Assembly (NCBI RefSeq): GCF_004684805.1
Contig: NZ_SRID01000029.1
Coordinates: forward strand, 1-33,128
Reading direction: 5' to 3'
From: Streptomyces palmae
GTDB lineage: Bacteria > Actinomycetota > Actinomycetes > Streptomycetales > Streptomycetaceae
DNA: 33,128 bases
Each line of letters opens with the position of its first letter. Position 1 is the first letter of the stretch. The translations under genes and the position numbers were made by a program. Below, piece by piece: positions 8,487 to 17,655 of this stretch. Below the pieces are notes generated by a model. The model did no database searches. It saw only the letters and a program-made list of their open reading frames with translations, and was not told the origin of the DNA.

Positions 8487-10037
8487 ATGAGCCCTGAGGA
8501 GTCCGCGATCCGGCGTTTCGGGACGGCCTACCCCGGCGCCGGGCGCGGGCGCCCGGCGCGCCCGGCCACTGGTGCGCGGCCACAGGCGCCGTTCGCGCTC
8601 GGTCGCCTGCTCCCCGCCGCGCTTCCGAGCGCCGCACCCGCCGGCGGGCCGCACCCCGAGGGCCTCGCGCTGCGCGAGCGGGCGGGCGCCCGGCCCGGCC
8701 GGACCGCCGGCCCGGTACGGCGCGGTGGCGCCGCCCCCAAGGTGTCCCGGGCACCCCGGCCCGCCCGCGGCGGCGCGCCCGGCCGCGGACCGCGGCAACT
8801 GCTCGCCCGGGCCCGGCGGGCCTGGGACCGGCCGCTCACCGCCTACTACGTGATCCTCGGGGGCAGCCTGCTGCTCATCGTGCTGGGGCTGGTGATGGTG
8901 TACTCCGCCTCCCAGATCAAGGCGCTCCAGTCCGGCCTGGCCCCCTCGTACTTCTTCCGCAAGCAGCTGCTGGCGGCGGCCCTGGGCGGCGTCCTGATGC
9001 TGCTGGCGGCCCGGATGCCGATCCGGTTGCACCGGGCCCTGGCCTATCCGCTGCTGGCCGGCTCCGTCTTCCTGATGTGCCTGGTGCAGGTGCCGGGGAT
9101 CGGGGTGGCGGTCAACGGCAACCGCAACTGGATCTCCTTCGGCGGCCCGTTCATGCTGCAGCCGAGCGAGTTCGGCAAGCTGGCACTGGTGCTGTGGGGC
9201 GCCGACCTGCTGGCCCGCAAGCACGAGAAGCGGCTGCTGACCCAGTGGAAGCACCTGCTGGTGCCGCTGGTGCCGGCCGCCTTCATGCTGCTCGGCCTGA
9301 TCATGCTGGGCGGCGACATGGGCACCGCGATCATCCTGACCGCGATCCTGTTCGGGGTGCTGTGGCTGGCCGGCGCGCCCACCCGGCTGTTCGTCGGAGT
9401 GCTCTCCTGCGCCGGGCTGATCGCCGTCCTGCTGATCAAGACCAGCGCCAACCGGATGTCCCGGCTGGCCTGCCTGGGGGCCACCGAACCCGGCGAGGGG
9501 GACCAGTGCTGGCAGGCGGTGCACGGGATCTACGCCCTGGCCAACGGGGGATGGTTCGGCTCCGGACTGGGCGCGAGCATGGAGAAATGGGGTGAACTCC
9601 CCGAACCGCACACCGACTTCATCTTCGCCATCACCGGGGAGGAACTCGGTCTCGCGGGGACACTGTCGGTGCTCGCCCTCTTCGCGGCTCTAGGCTATGC
9701 GGGTATCCGCGTGGCCGGACGCACGAAGGACCCCTTCGTGAGGTATGCCGCGGGAGGCGTGACCACCTGGATCACGGCCCAGGCCGTGGTCAACATCGGC
9801 GCGGTGCTCGGTCTGCTGCCGATCGCGGGTGTCCCGCTCCCGCTGTTCTCCTACGGAGGGTCCGCCCTGCTGCCGACCATGTTCGCCGTCGGCCTGCTGA
9901 TCGCCTTCGCGCGAGCGGAACCCGGTGCCAGGGCGGCCTTGGCCATGCGGCAGCCTGTGTTCGGTAAGAAGCGGGCTGGGCTGAGATGGAAGACGATGAG
10001 ACGGCGCGTCAAGAAGTCGCCGTCCAGAGAGCGGTGA
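8487..10037 (+). CDS. ftsW: Septal peptidoglycan polymerase FtsW (SEDS family)
   Basis: SEDS glycosyltransferase that polymerises lipid II at the septum with FtsI. The ATG at 8487 is preceded by GGAGGGA (8475-8480 region); it gives 516 residues. A TTG at 8430 in the same frame lacks such a site. The first 120 or so residues are an Arg/Pro/Gly/Ala-rich cytoplasmic extension, followed by about ten membrane segments starting at PLTAYYVILGGSLLLIVLGL. Family signatures: QPSEFGKLALVLWGADLLA, GGDMGTAIILTAI, PEPHTDFIFAITGEELGLAG and the closing NIGAVLGLLPIAGVPLPLF. The long disordered N-terminus is typical of Streptomyces and might bind partners. murG follows after 6 bases. Confidence 0.95.
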   Translation: MSPEESAIRRFGTAYPGAGRGRPARPATGARPQAPFALGRLLPAALPSAAPAGGPHPEGLALRERAGARPGRTAGPVRRGGAAPKVSRAPRPARGGAPGRGPRQLLARARRAWDRPLTAYYVILGGSLLLIVLGLVMVYSASQIKALQSGLAPSYFFRKQLLAAALGGVLMLLAARMPIRLHRALAYPLLAGSVFLMCLVQVPGIGVAVNGNRNWISFGGPFMLQPSEFGKLALVLWGADLLARKHEKRLLTQWKHLLVPLVPAAFMLLGLIMLGGDMGTAIILTAILFGVLWLAGAPTRLFVGVLSCAGLIAVLLIKTSANRMSRLACLGATEPGEGDQCWQAVHGIYALANGGWFGSGLGASMEKWGELPEPHTDFIFAITGEELGLAGTLSVLALFAALGYAGIRVAGRTKDPFVRYAAGGVTTWITAQAVVNIGAVLGLLPIAGVPLPLFSYGGSALLPTMFAVGLLIAFARAEPGARAALAMRQPVFGKKRAGLRWKTMRRRVKKSPSRER

Positions 10038-10043
10038 AATTCG

Positions 10044-11138
10044 GTGCATGTCGTACTCGCCGGTGGGGGGACCGCCGGCCACATCGAGCCCGCGCTCGCC
10101 CTCGCGGACGCCCTGCGCAGGCAGGACCCGACCGTGGGGATCACGGCGCTCGGAACGGAGCGGGGGCTCGAAACACGGCTCGTACCCGAACGGGGCTATG
10201 AACTCGGACTGATCCCCGCCGTTCCGCTGCCCCGCCGGCCCACCCCCGAACTGATCACCGTGCCCGGGCGGCTGCGCGGCACCATCAAGGCCGCCGAGCA
10301 GATCCTGGAGCGCACCAAGGCCGACTGCGTGGTGGGCTTCGGCGGCTATGTGGCGCTCCCCGGCTACCTGGCCGCCAAGCGGCTCGGAGTGCCGATCGTG
10401 GTGCACGAGGCCAACGCCCGGCCCGGCCTGGCCAACAAGATCGGCTCCCGCTACGCCTCCTACGTCGCCGTCAGCACCCCGGACAGCAAGCTCCGCAACG
10501 CGCACTACGTCGGGATCCCGCTGCGCCGCTCCATCGCCACCCTGGACCGGGCCGCGGTCCGTGCCGAGGCGCGCGCGGCCTTCGGACTCGACCCCAACCT
10601 GCCGACGCTGCTGGTCTCCGGCGGCTCGCAGGGCGCCCGCCGGCTCAACGAGGTGGTGGAGTCGGTCGCCCCGTTCCTGCAGCGCGCCGGCGTCCAGATC
10701 CTGCACGCCGTCGGCCCGAAGAACGAACTGCCGCGCACCGACAACATGCCGGGAATGCCGCCGTACATCCCGGTATCGTACGTGGACCGTATGGACCTCG
10801 CGTACGCCGCGGCGGACATGATGCTGTGCCGCGCCGGCGCGATGACCGTGGCCGAACTCTCCGCCGTCGGGCTCCCCGCCGCCTACGTCCCGCTGCCCAT
10901 CGGCAACGGCGAACAGCGGCTCAACGCCCAACCGGTGGTCAAGGCCGGCGGCGGACTGCTCGTCGATGACTCCGAACTCACCCCCGAGTGGGTCCAGCAC
11001 AACGTGCTCCCGGTGCTCACCGACCCGCACCGGCTGTACGAGATGTCGCGGCGCGCCGCCGAGTTCGGGCGCCGCGATGCAGATGAACTGCTTGTCGGAA
11101 TGGTGTATGAGGCGATCGCCCAGCGCCGTCGGGCGTGA
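10044..11138 (+). CDS. murG: Lipid II synthase MurG
   Basis: Peripheral membrane glycosyltransferase (GT-B fold, GT28) that adds GlcNAc from UDP-GlcNAc to lipid I, giving lipid II. 364 residues from the GTG at 10044. The N-terminal domain has the glycine-rich loop [19 protein letters not shown] and the acceptor-side segments [14 protein letters not shown] and [18 protein letters not shown]. The C-terminal UDP-GlcNAc domain has [31 protein letters not shown] and [16 protein letters not shown]. No strong ribosome site is visible, but the start lies 6 bases after the ftsW stop, which suggests translational coupling. Confidence 0.96.
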   Translation: MHVVLAGGGTAGHIEPALALADALRRQDPTVGITALGTERGLETRLVPERGYELGLIPAVPLPRRPTPELITVPGRLRGTIKAAEQILERTKADCVVGFGGYVALPGYLAAKRLGVPIVVHEANARPGLANKIGSRYASYVAVSTPDSKLRNAHYVGIPLRRSIATLDRAAVRAEARAAFGLDPNLPTLLVSGGSQGARRLNEVVESVAPFLQRAGVQILHAVGPKNELPRTDNMPGMPPYIPVSYVDRMDLAYAAADMMLCRAGAMTVAELSAVGLPAAYVPLPIGNGEQRLNAQPVVKAGGGLLVDDSELTPEWVQHNVLPVLTDPHRLYEMSRRAAEFGRRDADELLVGMVYEAIAQRRRA

Positions 11139-11170
11139 ACGGGCGGATGCGCCACCAGGCGTGAGCCGAG

Positions 11171-11195
11171 GCGCCCGGGGTCAATCCCCGGGCGC
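11171..11195 (+). promoter_or_regulatory. Perfect hairpin just upstream of the ftsQ ribosome site
   Basis: GCGCCCGGGG (11171-11180) and CCCCGGGCGC (11186-11195) form a perfect 10-bp stem with loop TCAAT. It sits in the 79-base murG-ftsQ gap, 7 bases before the GAGGAGG site of ftsQ. No U-run follows, so it is a poor intrinsic terminator. It could stabilise an mRNA end, cause pausing or modulate ftsQ translation. Confidence 0.6.
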
Positions 11196-11217
11196 TCGGG
11201 GCGAGGAGGCAGCCAGC

Positions 11218-12024
11218 GTGGCCGGACCGACGACCGCCCGGCGCGGTGACCGACGGACACCGCGCACCGGAGCGCGTGGCGGTGGGAGCGACGGGCGCGC
11301 ACGCCGCCTGAGGCAGCGCCTTCCCCGCCGCCGCACCCTGCTTCTGCTGCTGTTGGCGACGGCCCTGCTCACCGGTGGCGGCACCTGGGTGCTCTACGGC
11401 TCGGACTGGCTGCGGGCCGAGCGGGTGAAGGTCAGCGGCACCGAGGTGCTGACCCCCGAGGAGGTGCGCCGGGTCGCGGACGTCCCGCTGGGCTCCCCGA
11501 TGGCCTCGGTGGACACCGGGTCCATCGAACGCCGGCTGCGGGCCGGACTGCCCAGGATCGACCAGGTGCGGGTGAGCCGGTCCTGGCCGCACACCATCCG
11601 GGTGGAGGTCGACGAGCGGCACCCGCGGGCGGTGCTGCGCTCCGGCGGCCGATACGTCGAAGTCGACCGGTCCGGGGTCCGGTTCGCCACCGTGGCCGAG
11701 CGTCCCAAGGGCGTTCCGGTGCTCGACCTGGACCTCGGCAAATCGTCGAGTTCCCGCCGTTTCGGCGTCGATCGGCTCCGCCGGGAAGGGGTCCGGGTGG
11801 CTGCCGCGCTCCCCGCGTCGGTGCGGCGGAGCACCCAGGTTGTCCGGGTACGCTCCTATGACTCCATCACCCTGGAGTTGACACGGGATCGCACGGTGAT
11901 GTGGGGGAGCGGGGAGAGCGGCGCGGCGAAGGCCCGGTCGCTGCTCGCGCTGCTGAAAGCGGCGCCCGAAGCGGCCCATTTCGACGTGAGTGCCCCGGGC
12001 GCCCCCGCGGTGGCCGGTAGTTGA
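11218..12024 (+). CDS. ftsQ: Divisome protein FtsQ
   Basis: Bitopic division protein that links early and late divisome parts. The GTG at 11218 follows GAGGAGG (11203-11209) at ideal spacing and gives 268 residues, the usual length in the genus. An in-frame GTG at 11161 lacks this support. Domains: Arg-rich cytoplasmic tail (1-39), one membrane segment (about 40-61), POTRA domain (VKVSGTEVLTPEEVRRVADV to RVEVDERHPRAVL), then the FtsQ beta domain ending near the C-terminus. In Streptomyces ftsQ is not essential for growth but is needed for efficient sporulation septation. The ftsZ control region begins just after its stop. Confidence 0.93.
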   Translation: MAGPTTARRGDRRTPRTGARGGGSDGRARRLRQRLPRRRTLLLLLLATALLTGGGTWVLYGSDWLRAERVKVSGTEVLTPEEVRRVADVPLGSPMASVDTGSIERRLRAGLPRIDQVRVSRSWPHTIRVEVDERHPRAVLRSGGRYVEVDRSGVRFATVAERPKGVPVLDLDLGKSSSSRRFGVDRLRREGVRVAAALPASVRRSTQVVRVRSYDSITLELTRDRTVMWGSGESGAAKARSLLALLKAAPEAAHFDVSAPGAPAVAGS

Positions 12025-12058
12025 CGTCCCGGCGGACGTGCATACCGGCAGGCCAGCA

Positions 12059-12080
12059 CCCTGGTTGGCTAGTGCCAGGG
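12059..12080 (+). promoter_or_regulatory. Inverted repeat and weak promoter-like boxes, ftsQ-ftsZ gap
   Basis: CCCTGG (12059-12064) and CCAGGG (12075-12080) form an inverted repeat around a 10-base centre. The centre begins with TTGGCT (12065-12070), and TAGGGT (12090-12095) follows 19 bases later, so the repeat overlaps a weak possible -35. Two more CCCAGG copies occur at 12162 and 12170. It may be an operator of the ftsZ promoter region; this is inference. Confidence 0.35.
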
Positions 12081-12126
12081 GTGATCACATAGGGTGAAAA
12101 GAAAAACGGGAGGTTCGGCGTGTTCA

Positions 12127-12156
12127 TTGAACGCGCGCCGCTTGTCGACTTAGTGT
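12127..12156 (+). promoter_or_regulatory. Probable ftsZ promoter
   Basis: TTGAAC (12127-12132) and TAGTGT (12151-12156) are separated by 18 bases, a good match to vegetative (HrdB-type) Streptomyces promoters. It lies about 155 bases before the ftsZ start. Streptomyces ftsZ is known to have several promoters in this gap, including one raised in sporulating hyphae; which of them this is cannot be told from sequence alone. Confidence 0.65.
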
Positions 12157-12191
12157 CCTGTCCCAGGAACCCAGGGAACAGCAGCACTAGT

Positions 12192-12216
12192 AACCCTAAA
12201 CTTCAGCGTTAGGGTT
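12192..12216 (+). promoter_or_regulatory. AACCCTAA/TTAGGGTT inverted repeat in the ftsZ leader
   Basis: AACCCTAA (12192-12199) and TTAGGGTT (12209-12216) are perfectly complementary around a 9-base loop. The site lies downstream of the probable promoter at 12127-12156 and about 95 bases before the start codon, so it would be in the 5' leader. It is AT-rich in a GC-rich genome and may be a regulator site or RNA hairpin. Confidence 0.6.
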
Positions 12217-12310
12217 CGGGTCGGCCAAGAGGACCGCCCATCGGCATCCGTCGGCGCACCGCAGCAACTGCGGGGTGGCGACACGTAAATCGAGGCGAGA
12301 GGCCTTCGAC

Positions 12311-13534
<1,224 letters not shown>

Positions 13535-13546
13535 GCACCGCCTGAA

Positions 13547-14284
13547 GTGATAGGGCAGCAGCACGAAGCGAGCGGCGCGCACTTCGCCTTCACCGACCGG
13601 TGGGGCGGGGTGAGCGCCGCTCCGTACGACGAGCTCAACCTGGGCGGCGCGGTGGGTGACGACCCCGGCGCGGTCCTCGCCAACCGCAAGCTGGCCGCCG
13701 GCGCGCTCGGCCTCGACCCGGCCGCGGTGGTGTGGATGAACCAGGTGCACGGCCGCGAGGTCGCGGTGGTCGACGGGCCCTGGGGCCCGGGCGAGGTGCC
13801 CGCGGTGGACGCGGTGGTGACCACCCGCCGGGGGCTGGCCCTCGCGGTGCTCACCGCCGACTGCACCCCGGTACTGCTGGCCGACCCGGTCGCCGGAGTG
13901 GCCGGCGCCGCGCACGCCGGGCGGCCCGGGCTGGTGGCCGGGGTGGTCCCCGCCGTGGTGGAGGCGATGCTGGCCGCGGGTGCCGATCCGGCCCGGATCG
14001 TCGCCCGCACCGGCCCCTCGGTCTGCGGACGCTGCTACGAGGTGCCCGAGGCGATGCGCGAGGCGGTGGCCGAGGCGGTGCCGCAGGCCTGGGCGCGGAC
14101 CAGACAGGGGACGCCGGCGGTGGACGTGGCCGCCGGGGTCGCCGCCCAACTCGCCGGTTACGGTGTGGACATCAGCGGACATTCCGCCATCTGCACCCTG
14201 GAGTCGGCGGATCACTTCTCATACCGGCGCGACCGCACCACCGGGCGGCTCGCGAGCTACGTCTGGTTGGAAGCCGAACTGTGA
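13547..14284 (+). CDS. pgeF: Peptidoglycan editing factor PgeF / YlmD (laccase-domain, DUF152)
   Basis: Member of the YfiH/YlmD multicopper-polyphenol-oxidase-like family. In E. coli the homologue corrects misincorporated amino acids in peptidoglycan precursors; related proteins have purine nucleoside activity. 245 residues from the GTG at 13547; ribosome site weak, but close to the ftsZ stop. Conserved segments: WMNQVHGREV, LTADCTPVLLADP, AAHAGRPGLVAG, GPSVCGRCYEVPEAM and DHFSYRRDRTTGR. Metal-binding His and Cys residues (H in NQVHG, C in TADC, H in HAG) are kept. The usual HAGWRG reads HAGRPGL here. The stop overlaps the next start as GTGA. Confidence 0.9.
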   Translation: MIGQQHEASGAHFAFTDRWGGVSAAPYDELNLGGAVGDDPGAVLANRKLAAGALGLDPAAVVWMNQVHGREVAVVDGPWGPGEVPAVDAVVTTRRGLALAVLTADCTPVLLADPVAGVAGAAHAGRPGLVAGVVPAVVEAMLAAGADPARIVARTGPSVCGRCYEVPEAMREAVAEAVPQAWARTRQGTPAVDVAAGVAAQLAGYGVDISGHSAICTLESADHFSYRRDRTTGRLASYVWLEAEL

Positions 14285-15000
14285 CGGACCGTAGAACCGA
14301 ACTGGCGGCGAACCTGGCGCGGGTGGAGGAGCGGATCGCCTCGGCCTGCGCCGCCGCGGGCCGGCCGCGCGAGGGCGTGACCCTGATCGTGGTCACCAAG
14401 ACCTACCCGGCGAGCGATGTCCGCATCCTCGCCGACCTGGGCGTGCGGCAGGTCGCCGAGAACCGGGACCAGGACGCCGCCCCCAAGGCGGCCGAGTGCG
14501 CCGATCTGCCGCTGAGTTGGCACTTCGTCGGACAACTCCAGACGAACAAGGTGCGGTCGGTGGCGAGTTATGCCGATATCGTGCAGTCTGTCGACCGCGG
14601 ACGACTGGTGGACGCGCTGTCCACCGCGGCGGTGCGCGGCGGTCGCGAACTGGGCTGCCTCATCCAGGTGGCGTTCGACGCCGAGGCGGGCGAGCGCTCC
14701 GGACGCGGCGGGGTCGCGCCGGACGGGGTCGAGGCCCTGGCCGACGCGGTGGCCGAGGCCCAAGGGCTGCGTCTGGACGGGCTGATGACGGTGGCTCCAC
14801 TGGCCGGACCGTACGCGGGCGACCCGCGTGCGTCATTCGACCGGCTGATGGAAATCTCAACCCGCCTGCGCGCGACTCATCCGGCTGCGACCATGGTCTC
14901 GGCAGGGATGAGCGCGGACCTCGAGGACGCCGTGGCGGCGGGAGCGACACATGTGCGCGTCGGTACCGCGGTACTCGGAGTCCGACCCCGGCTCCGGTAA
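14281..15000 (+). CDS. ylmE: YggS/YlmE family PLP-binding protein
   Basis: Pyridoxal-phosphate homeostasis protein with an alanine-racemase-like barrel, no known catalytic reaction of its own. The GTG at 14281 overlaps the pgeF stop (GTGA) and gives 239 residues. PLP lysine K40 lies in VVTKTYPASDVR. Other landmarks: SWHFVGQLQTNKVR, SVDRGRLVDAL, GLMTVAPLAGP, SAGMSADLEDAV and HVRVGTAVLG. The usual family phrase EN(Y/R)xQE reads AENRDQDA. Together with pgeF, sepF and ylmG it forms the conserved ylm block next to ftsZ in Gram-positives; a role in division has been suggested but is not clear. Confidence 0.92.
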   Translation: MTDRRTELAANLARVEERIASACAAAGRPREGVTLIVVTKTYPASDVRILADLGVRQVAENRDQDAAPKAAECADLPLSWHFVGQLQTNKVRSVASYADIVQSVDRGRLVDALSTAAVRGGRELGCLIQVAFDAEAGERSGRGGVAPDGVEALADAVAEAQGLRLDGLMTVAPLAGPYAGDPRASFDRLMEISTRLRATHPAATMVSAGMSADLEDAVAAGATHVRVGTAVLGVRPRLR

Positions 15001-15064
15001 CGTCGCCAAGAAGTCGGACCACAGTAGAAAATATGGTCATTCCCGCTACCCGGCGGGCAGGCCA

Positions 15065-15076
15065 CGTGGATCCACG
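15065..15076. promoter_or_regulatory. 12-bp palindrome upstream of sepF
   Basis: CGTGGATCCACG is a perfect palindrome about 48 bases before the sepF start, in a 123-base gap that also holds an AT-rich patch (TAGAAAATATGG, near 15025). It could be an operator. No clear promoter boxes were found around it. Confidence 0.3.
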
Positions 15077-15123
15077 GCATCCGGTGGCGGAGCCGATCCA
15101 CCACAGAGCGGAGGACGCAGAGA

Positions 15124-15765
15124 ATGGCCGGCGCGATGCGCAAGATGGCGGTCTACCTCGGCCTCGTGGAGGACGATGGGTACGACGGCCGGGGGTTCGA
15201 CCCCGACGACGAGTTCGAGCCCGAACCGGAGCCCGAGCGCGACCACAGGCGGCACCAGTCGGCGCCCGAACCCCGCGTCGAGAGGGACGAATCGGTACGA
15301 GTCGTCCATCCGCCGGCACCGCGCGAGCCTGCCTCGCTGACGGTAGAAACCGGACGCTCCGCTTCCCTTCTCTCTGAAGGGGGACGAGGGGGGCGAATCG
15401 CCCCCGTGGCATCCATCACACCCGAACGCCAGAGCCTGGAGAAGAACGCACCGGTGATCATGCCCAAGGTTGTGTCCGAGCGGGAGCCCTACCGCATCAC
15501 CACTCTGCATCCCCGGACCTACAACGAAGCCCGTACCATCGGGGAACACTTCCGCGAGGGCACTCCGGTGATCATGAATCTGACGGAGATGGACGATACC
15601 GACGCGAAGCGGCTTGTCGACTTCGCGGCCGGTCTTGTCTTCGGTCTCCACGGGAGTATCGAGCGGGTGACGCAGAAGGTCTTCCTCCTGTCGCCTGCTA
15701 ACGTCGATGTCACGGCGGAGGACAAGGCCCGTATCGCTGAGGGCGGGTTCTTCAACCAAAGCTGA
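15124..15765 (+). CDS. sepF: Cell division protein SepF
   Basis: FtsZ membrane anchor and polymer-bundling protein; actinobacteria lack FtsA and rely on SepF. The ATG at 15124 has GGAGG 9 bases upstream; 213 residues. The N-terminal amphipathic helix ([14 protein letters not shown]) is followed by an acidic and Arg-rich linker to about residue 115. The globular SepF domain runs from [19 protein letters not shown] through [19 protein letters not shown] and [20 protein letters not shown] to [14 protein letters not shown] near-perfect palindrome (GGGGGCGA-A-TCGCCCCC, 15389-15405) lies within the linker-coding part. Confidence 0.94.
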   Translation: MAGAMRKMAVYLGLVEDDGYDGRGFDPDDEFEPEPEPERDHRRHQSAPEPRVERDESVRVVHPPAPREPASLTVETGRSASLLSEGGRGGRIAPVASITPERQSLEKNAPVIMPKVVSEREPYRITTLHPRTYNEARTIGEHFREGTPVIMNLTEMDDTDAKRLVDFAAGLVFGLHGSIERVTQKVFLLSPANVDVTAEDKARIAEGGFFNQS

Positions 15766-15838
15766 GACGCAACACCGGTAGCACGGAGCAGATCCGGCCG
15801 CGAGGCCGAGTACGAGCAAGGGGAGAGGGACGCGCGGG

Positions 15839-16123
15839 ATGCCCATCGCACTGCAGGTGATCTACGTCGCGTTGTACTGCTACCTGTTCGTGCTGATCTT
15901 CCGGTTGGTCATGGACTACGTCTTCCAGTTCGCCCGTTCGTGGCAACCTGGCAAGGCGATGGTGGTGGTCCTGGAGGCCACCTACACTGTCACCGACCCG
16001 CCGCTGAAGCTTCTGCGGCGGTTCATTCCGCCATTGCGTCTTGGGGGCATTGCGCTCGACCTGTCCTTCTTCGTACTGATGATCATCGTCTACATCCTGA
16101 TCACCGTCGTGAGCAGCGTGTGA
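15839..16123 (+). CDS. ylmG: YggT/YlmG family membrane protein
   Basis: 94-residue membrane protein of the YggT family. The ATG at 15839 follows a purine-rich GGGGAGAGGGA site. Two hydrophobic segments are visible: about 3-30 (ALQVIYVALYCYLFVLIF) and about 68-92 (GIALDLSFFVLMIIVYILIT), joined by a loop with the family's conserved TDPPLKLLRRFIPPLR motif. Homologues sit beside sepF in Gram-positives and in cyanobacteria and plastids, where they affect nucleoid or division organisation. Its exact role is unknown. Located between sepF and divIVA. Confidence 0.92.
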   Translation: MPIALQVIYVALYCYLFVLIFRLVMDYVFQFARSWQPGKAMVVVLEATYTVTDPPLKLLRRFIPPLRLGGIALDLSFFVLMIIVYILITVVSSV

Positions 16124-16172
16124 ACGATACGGTCTTGCCGGTTGCCGACGACTACGTTGAGGTGAAGAAGAG

Positions 16173-17390
16173 ATGCCGTTGACCCCCGAGGACGTGCGGA
16201 ACAAGCAGTTCACGACCGTCCGCCTCCGAGAAGGCTATGACGAGGACGAGGTCGATGCCTTCCTCGACGAGGTCGAAGCCGAGCTGACCCGGCTGCTGCG
16301 CGAGAACGAGGACCTGCGGGCCAAGTTGGCCGCCGCGACCCGCGCCGCCGCGCAGAACCAGCAGCAGAATATGCGGAAACCTCCCGAGCAACAGGAGCGG
16401 CCAGGCGCCCCGGTGCCCGCCGCCATATCGGGCCCGCAGCCGGTGCCTCCGCAGCAGCAGCAGATGGGCGGTCCGCCCCAACTGCCCAGCGGTGCACCCC
16501 AGCTGCCTCCCGGTCCCGGTGGTCACGGCCCGCAGGGCCCGCACGGCCCCGGCCCCATGGGCGGCCCGATGGGTCCCGGCCCGATGGGTCAGAACGGTCC
16601 GATGGGCCAGGGCGGACCCATGGGCCAGGGTGGCCCGATGGGCCAGGGCGGTCCGATGGGTCAGGGCGGACCCATGGGCCAGGGCGGTCCGATGGGTCAG
16701 GGTGGCCCGATGGGCCAGGGCGGTCCGATGGGCGGCCCCGGCGGCCCCGGCCCGCAGATGCAGCAGCCTGCTCAGGGCCCCGGCGGTGACAGCGCCGCCC
16801 GTGTGCTCTCGCTCGCGCAGCAGACGGCCGACCAGGCGATCGCGGAGGCCCGTTCCGAGGCCAACAAGATCGTCGGCGAGGCCCGCAGCCGCGCCGAGGG
16901 CCTGGAGCGCGACGCCCGCGCCAAGGCGGACGCGCTGGAGCGGGACGCGCAGGAGAAGCACCGTGTCGCGATGGGCTCCCTGGAGTCCGCCCGCGCCACG
17001 CTGGAGCGCAAGGTCGAGGACCTGCGCGGCTTCGAGCGCGAGTACCGCACCCGCCTGAAGTCCTACCTGGAGAGCCAGCTGCGCCAGCTGGAGAACCAGG
17101 CCGATGACTCGCTGGCCCCGCCGCGTGCCACCGGAGCCCCCTCGCTGCCGCCGTCCCCGTCGATGGCCACGGCCACGGCCGGGCCGATGGGCGGTCACAG
17201 CATGGGCGGCAACCAGCCCATGAGTGGCGGTCACACGCAGGGCGGCGGCGCGCCGTCCTACGGCGGCCAGCAGCAGATGGCGCCGGCGATGACCCAGCCG
17301 ATGGCACCGGTGCGCCCGCAGGGTCCGCAGCCGATGCAGCAGGCGCCGAGCCCGATGCGGGGCTTCCTGATCGACGAGGACGACAACTGA
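16173..17390 (+). CDS. divIVA: Polar growth determinant DivIVA (Wag31)
   Basis: Coiled-coil scaffold that gathers at hyphal tips and directs apical growth; essential in Streptomyces. 405 residues from the ATG at 16173. The N-terminal membrane-curvature domain (1-60: MPLTPEDVRNKQFTTVRL, EGYDEDEVDAFLDEVEAELT) carries the first coiled coil. A Gln/Pro/Gly-rich linker follows, with MGQGGP repeats at 138-185. The second, long coiled coil covers about 210-310 (AAR VLSLAQQTADQAIAEAR through LESQLRQLENQADDS). The tail is Gly/Met/Gln-rich and disordered, ending GFLIDEDDN. The linker repeat is longer than needed and may vary between strains. A strong terminator follows. Confidence 0.96.
   Translation: MPLTPEDVRNKQFTTVRLREGYDEDEVDAFLDEVEAELTRLLRENEDLRAKLAAATRAAAQNQQQNMRKPPEQQERPGAPVPAAISGPQPVPPQQQQMGGPPQLPSGAPQLPPGPGGHGPQGPHGPGPMGGPMGPGPMGQNGPMGQGGPMGQGGPMGQGGPMGQGGPMGQGGPMGQGGPMGQGGPMGGPGGPGPQMQQPAQGPGGDSAARVLSLAQQTADQAIAEARSEANKIVGEARSRAEGLERDARAKADALERDAQEKHRVAMGSLESARATLERKVEDLRGFEREYRTRLKSYLESQLRQLENQADDSLAPPRATGAPSLPPSPSMATATAGPMGGHSMGGNQPMSGGHTQGGGAPSYGGQQQMAPAMTQPMAPVRPQGPQPMQQAPSPMRGFLIDEDDN
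16584..16727 (+). repeat. 18-bp tandem repeats in divIVA (MGQGGP)
   Basis: Eight in-frame 18-bp units: MGQNGP (16584-16601) then seven MGQGGP (16602-16727). The DNA copies differ mainly at third positions (GGC/GGT, CCC/CCG), so the peptide is more conserved than the DNA. Flanking partial versions (MGGP, MGPGP) extend the series on both sides. Confidence 0.9.
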
Positions 17391-17418
17391 CAGCAGACGA
17401 TCGCACGTAGTCGTCGAC

Positions 17419-17459
17419 ACGGGCCGGGCCCGGGACTCCACGTCCCGGGCCCGGCCCGT
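17419..17459 (+). terminator. Terminator after divIVA
   Basis: Perfect 18-bp stem (17419-17436 with 17442-17459) around loop TCCAC, starting 28 bases after the divIVA stop. Almost pure G/C, followed by TTTCC. A typical strong Streptomyces hairpin terminator closing the dcw transcript. Confidence 0.85.
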
Positions 17460-17585
17460 TTCCACCCCCACCCGGTGCGCCTTCGCTGCCCACCCCTCGT
17501 GTGGGTGAGACCCCGCTGTCGCACACGAGATGCCGCCGTCGAGTGAACCTGCCGACGCACGACCGACCCGACTCGGCGCAGCGAA

Positions 17586-17626
17586 AAGCCCCCCGATCCA
17601 CCCGCTACGAGTGGATCGGGGGGCTT
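17586..17626 (-). terminator. Terminator after ileS (minus strand)
   Basis: A perfect 16-bp inverted repeat: AAGCCCCCCGATCCAC (17586-17601) and its complement (17611-17626), 9-base loop. Read on the minus strand it is followed by TTCGC, giving a TTTT run with the stem end, as in an intrinsic terminator. It lies about 150 bases beyond the ileS stop and could also act from the other side. Confidence 0.7.
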
Positions 17627-17655
17627 CTGGCCATCTCTGCGAGAAGGCCGGACGC

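Noticed and set aside
12192..12216. TTAGGG motif as a telomere-like repeat
   Set aside because: It occurs only as one inverted pair, not in tandem, and Streptomyces telomeres are of a different kind. An operator or RNA hairpin is more likely.
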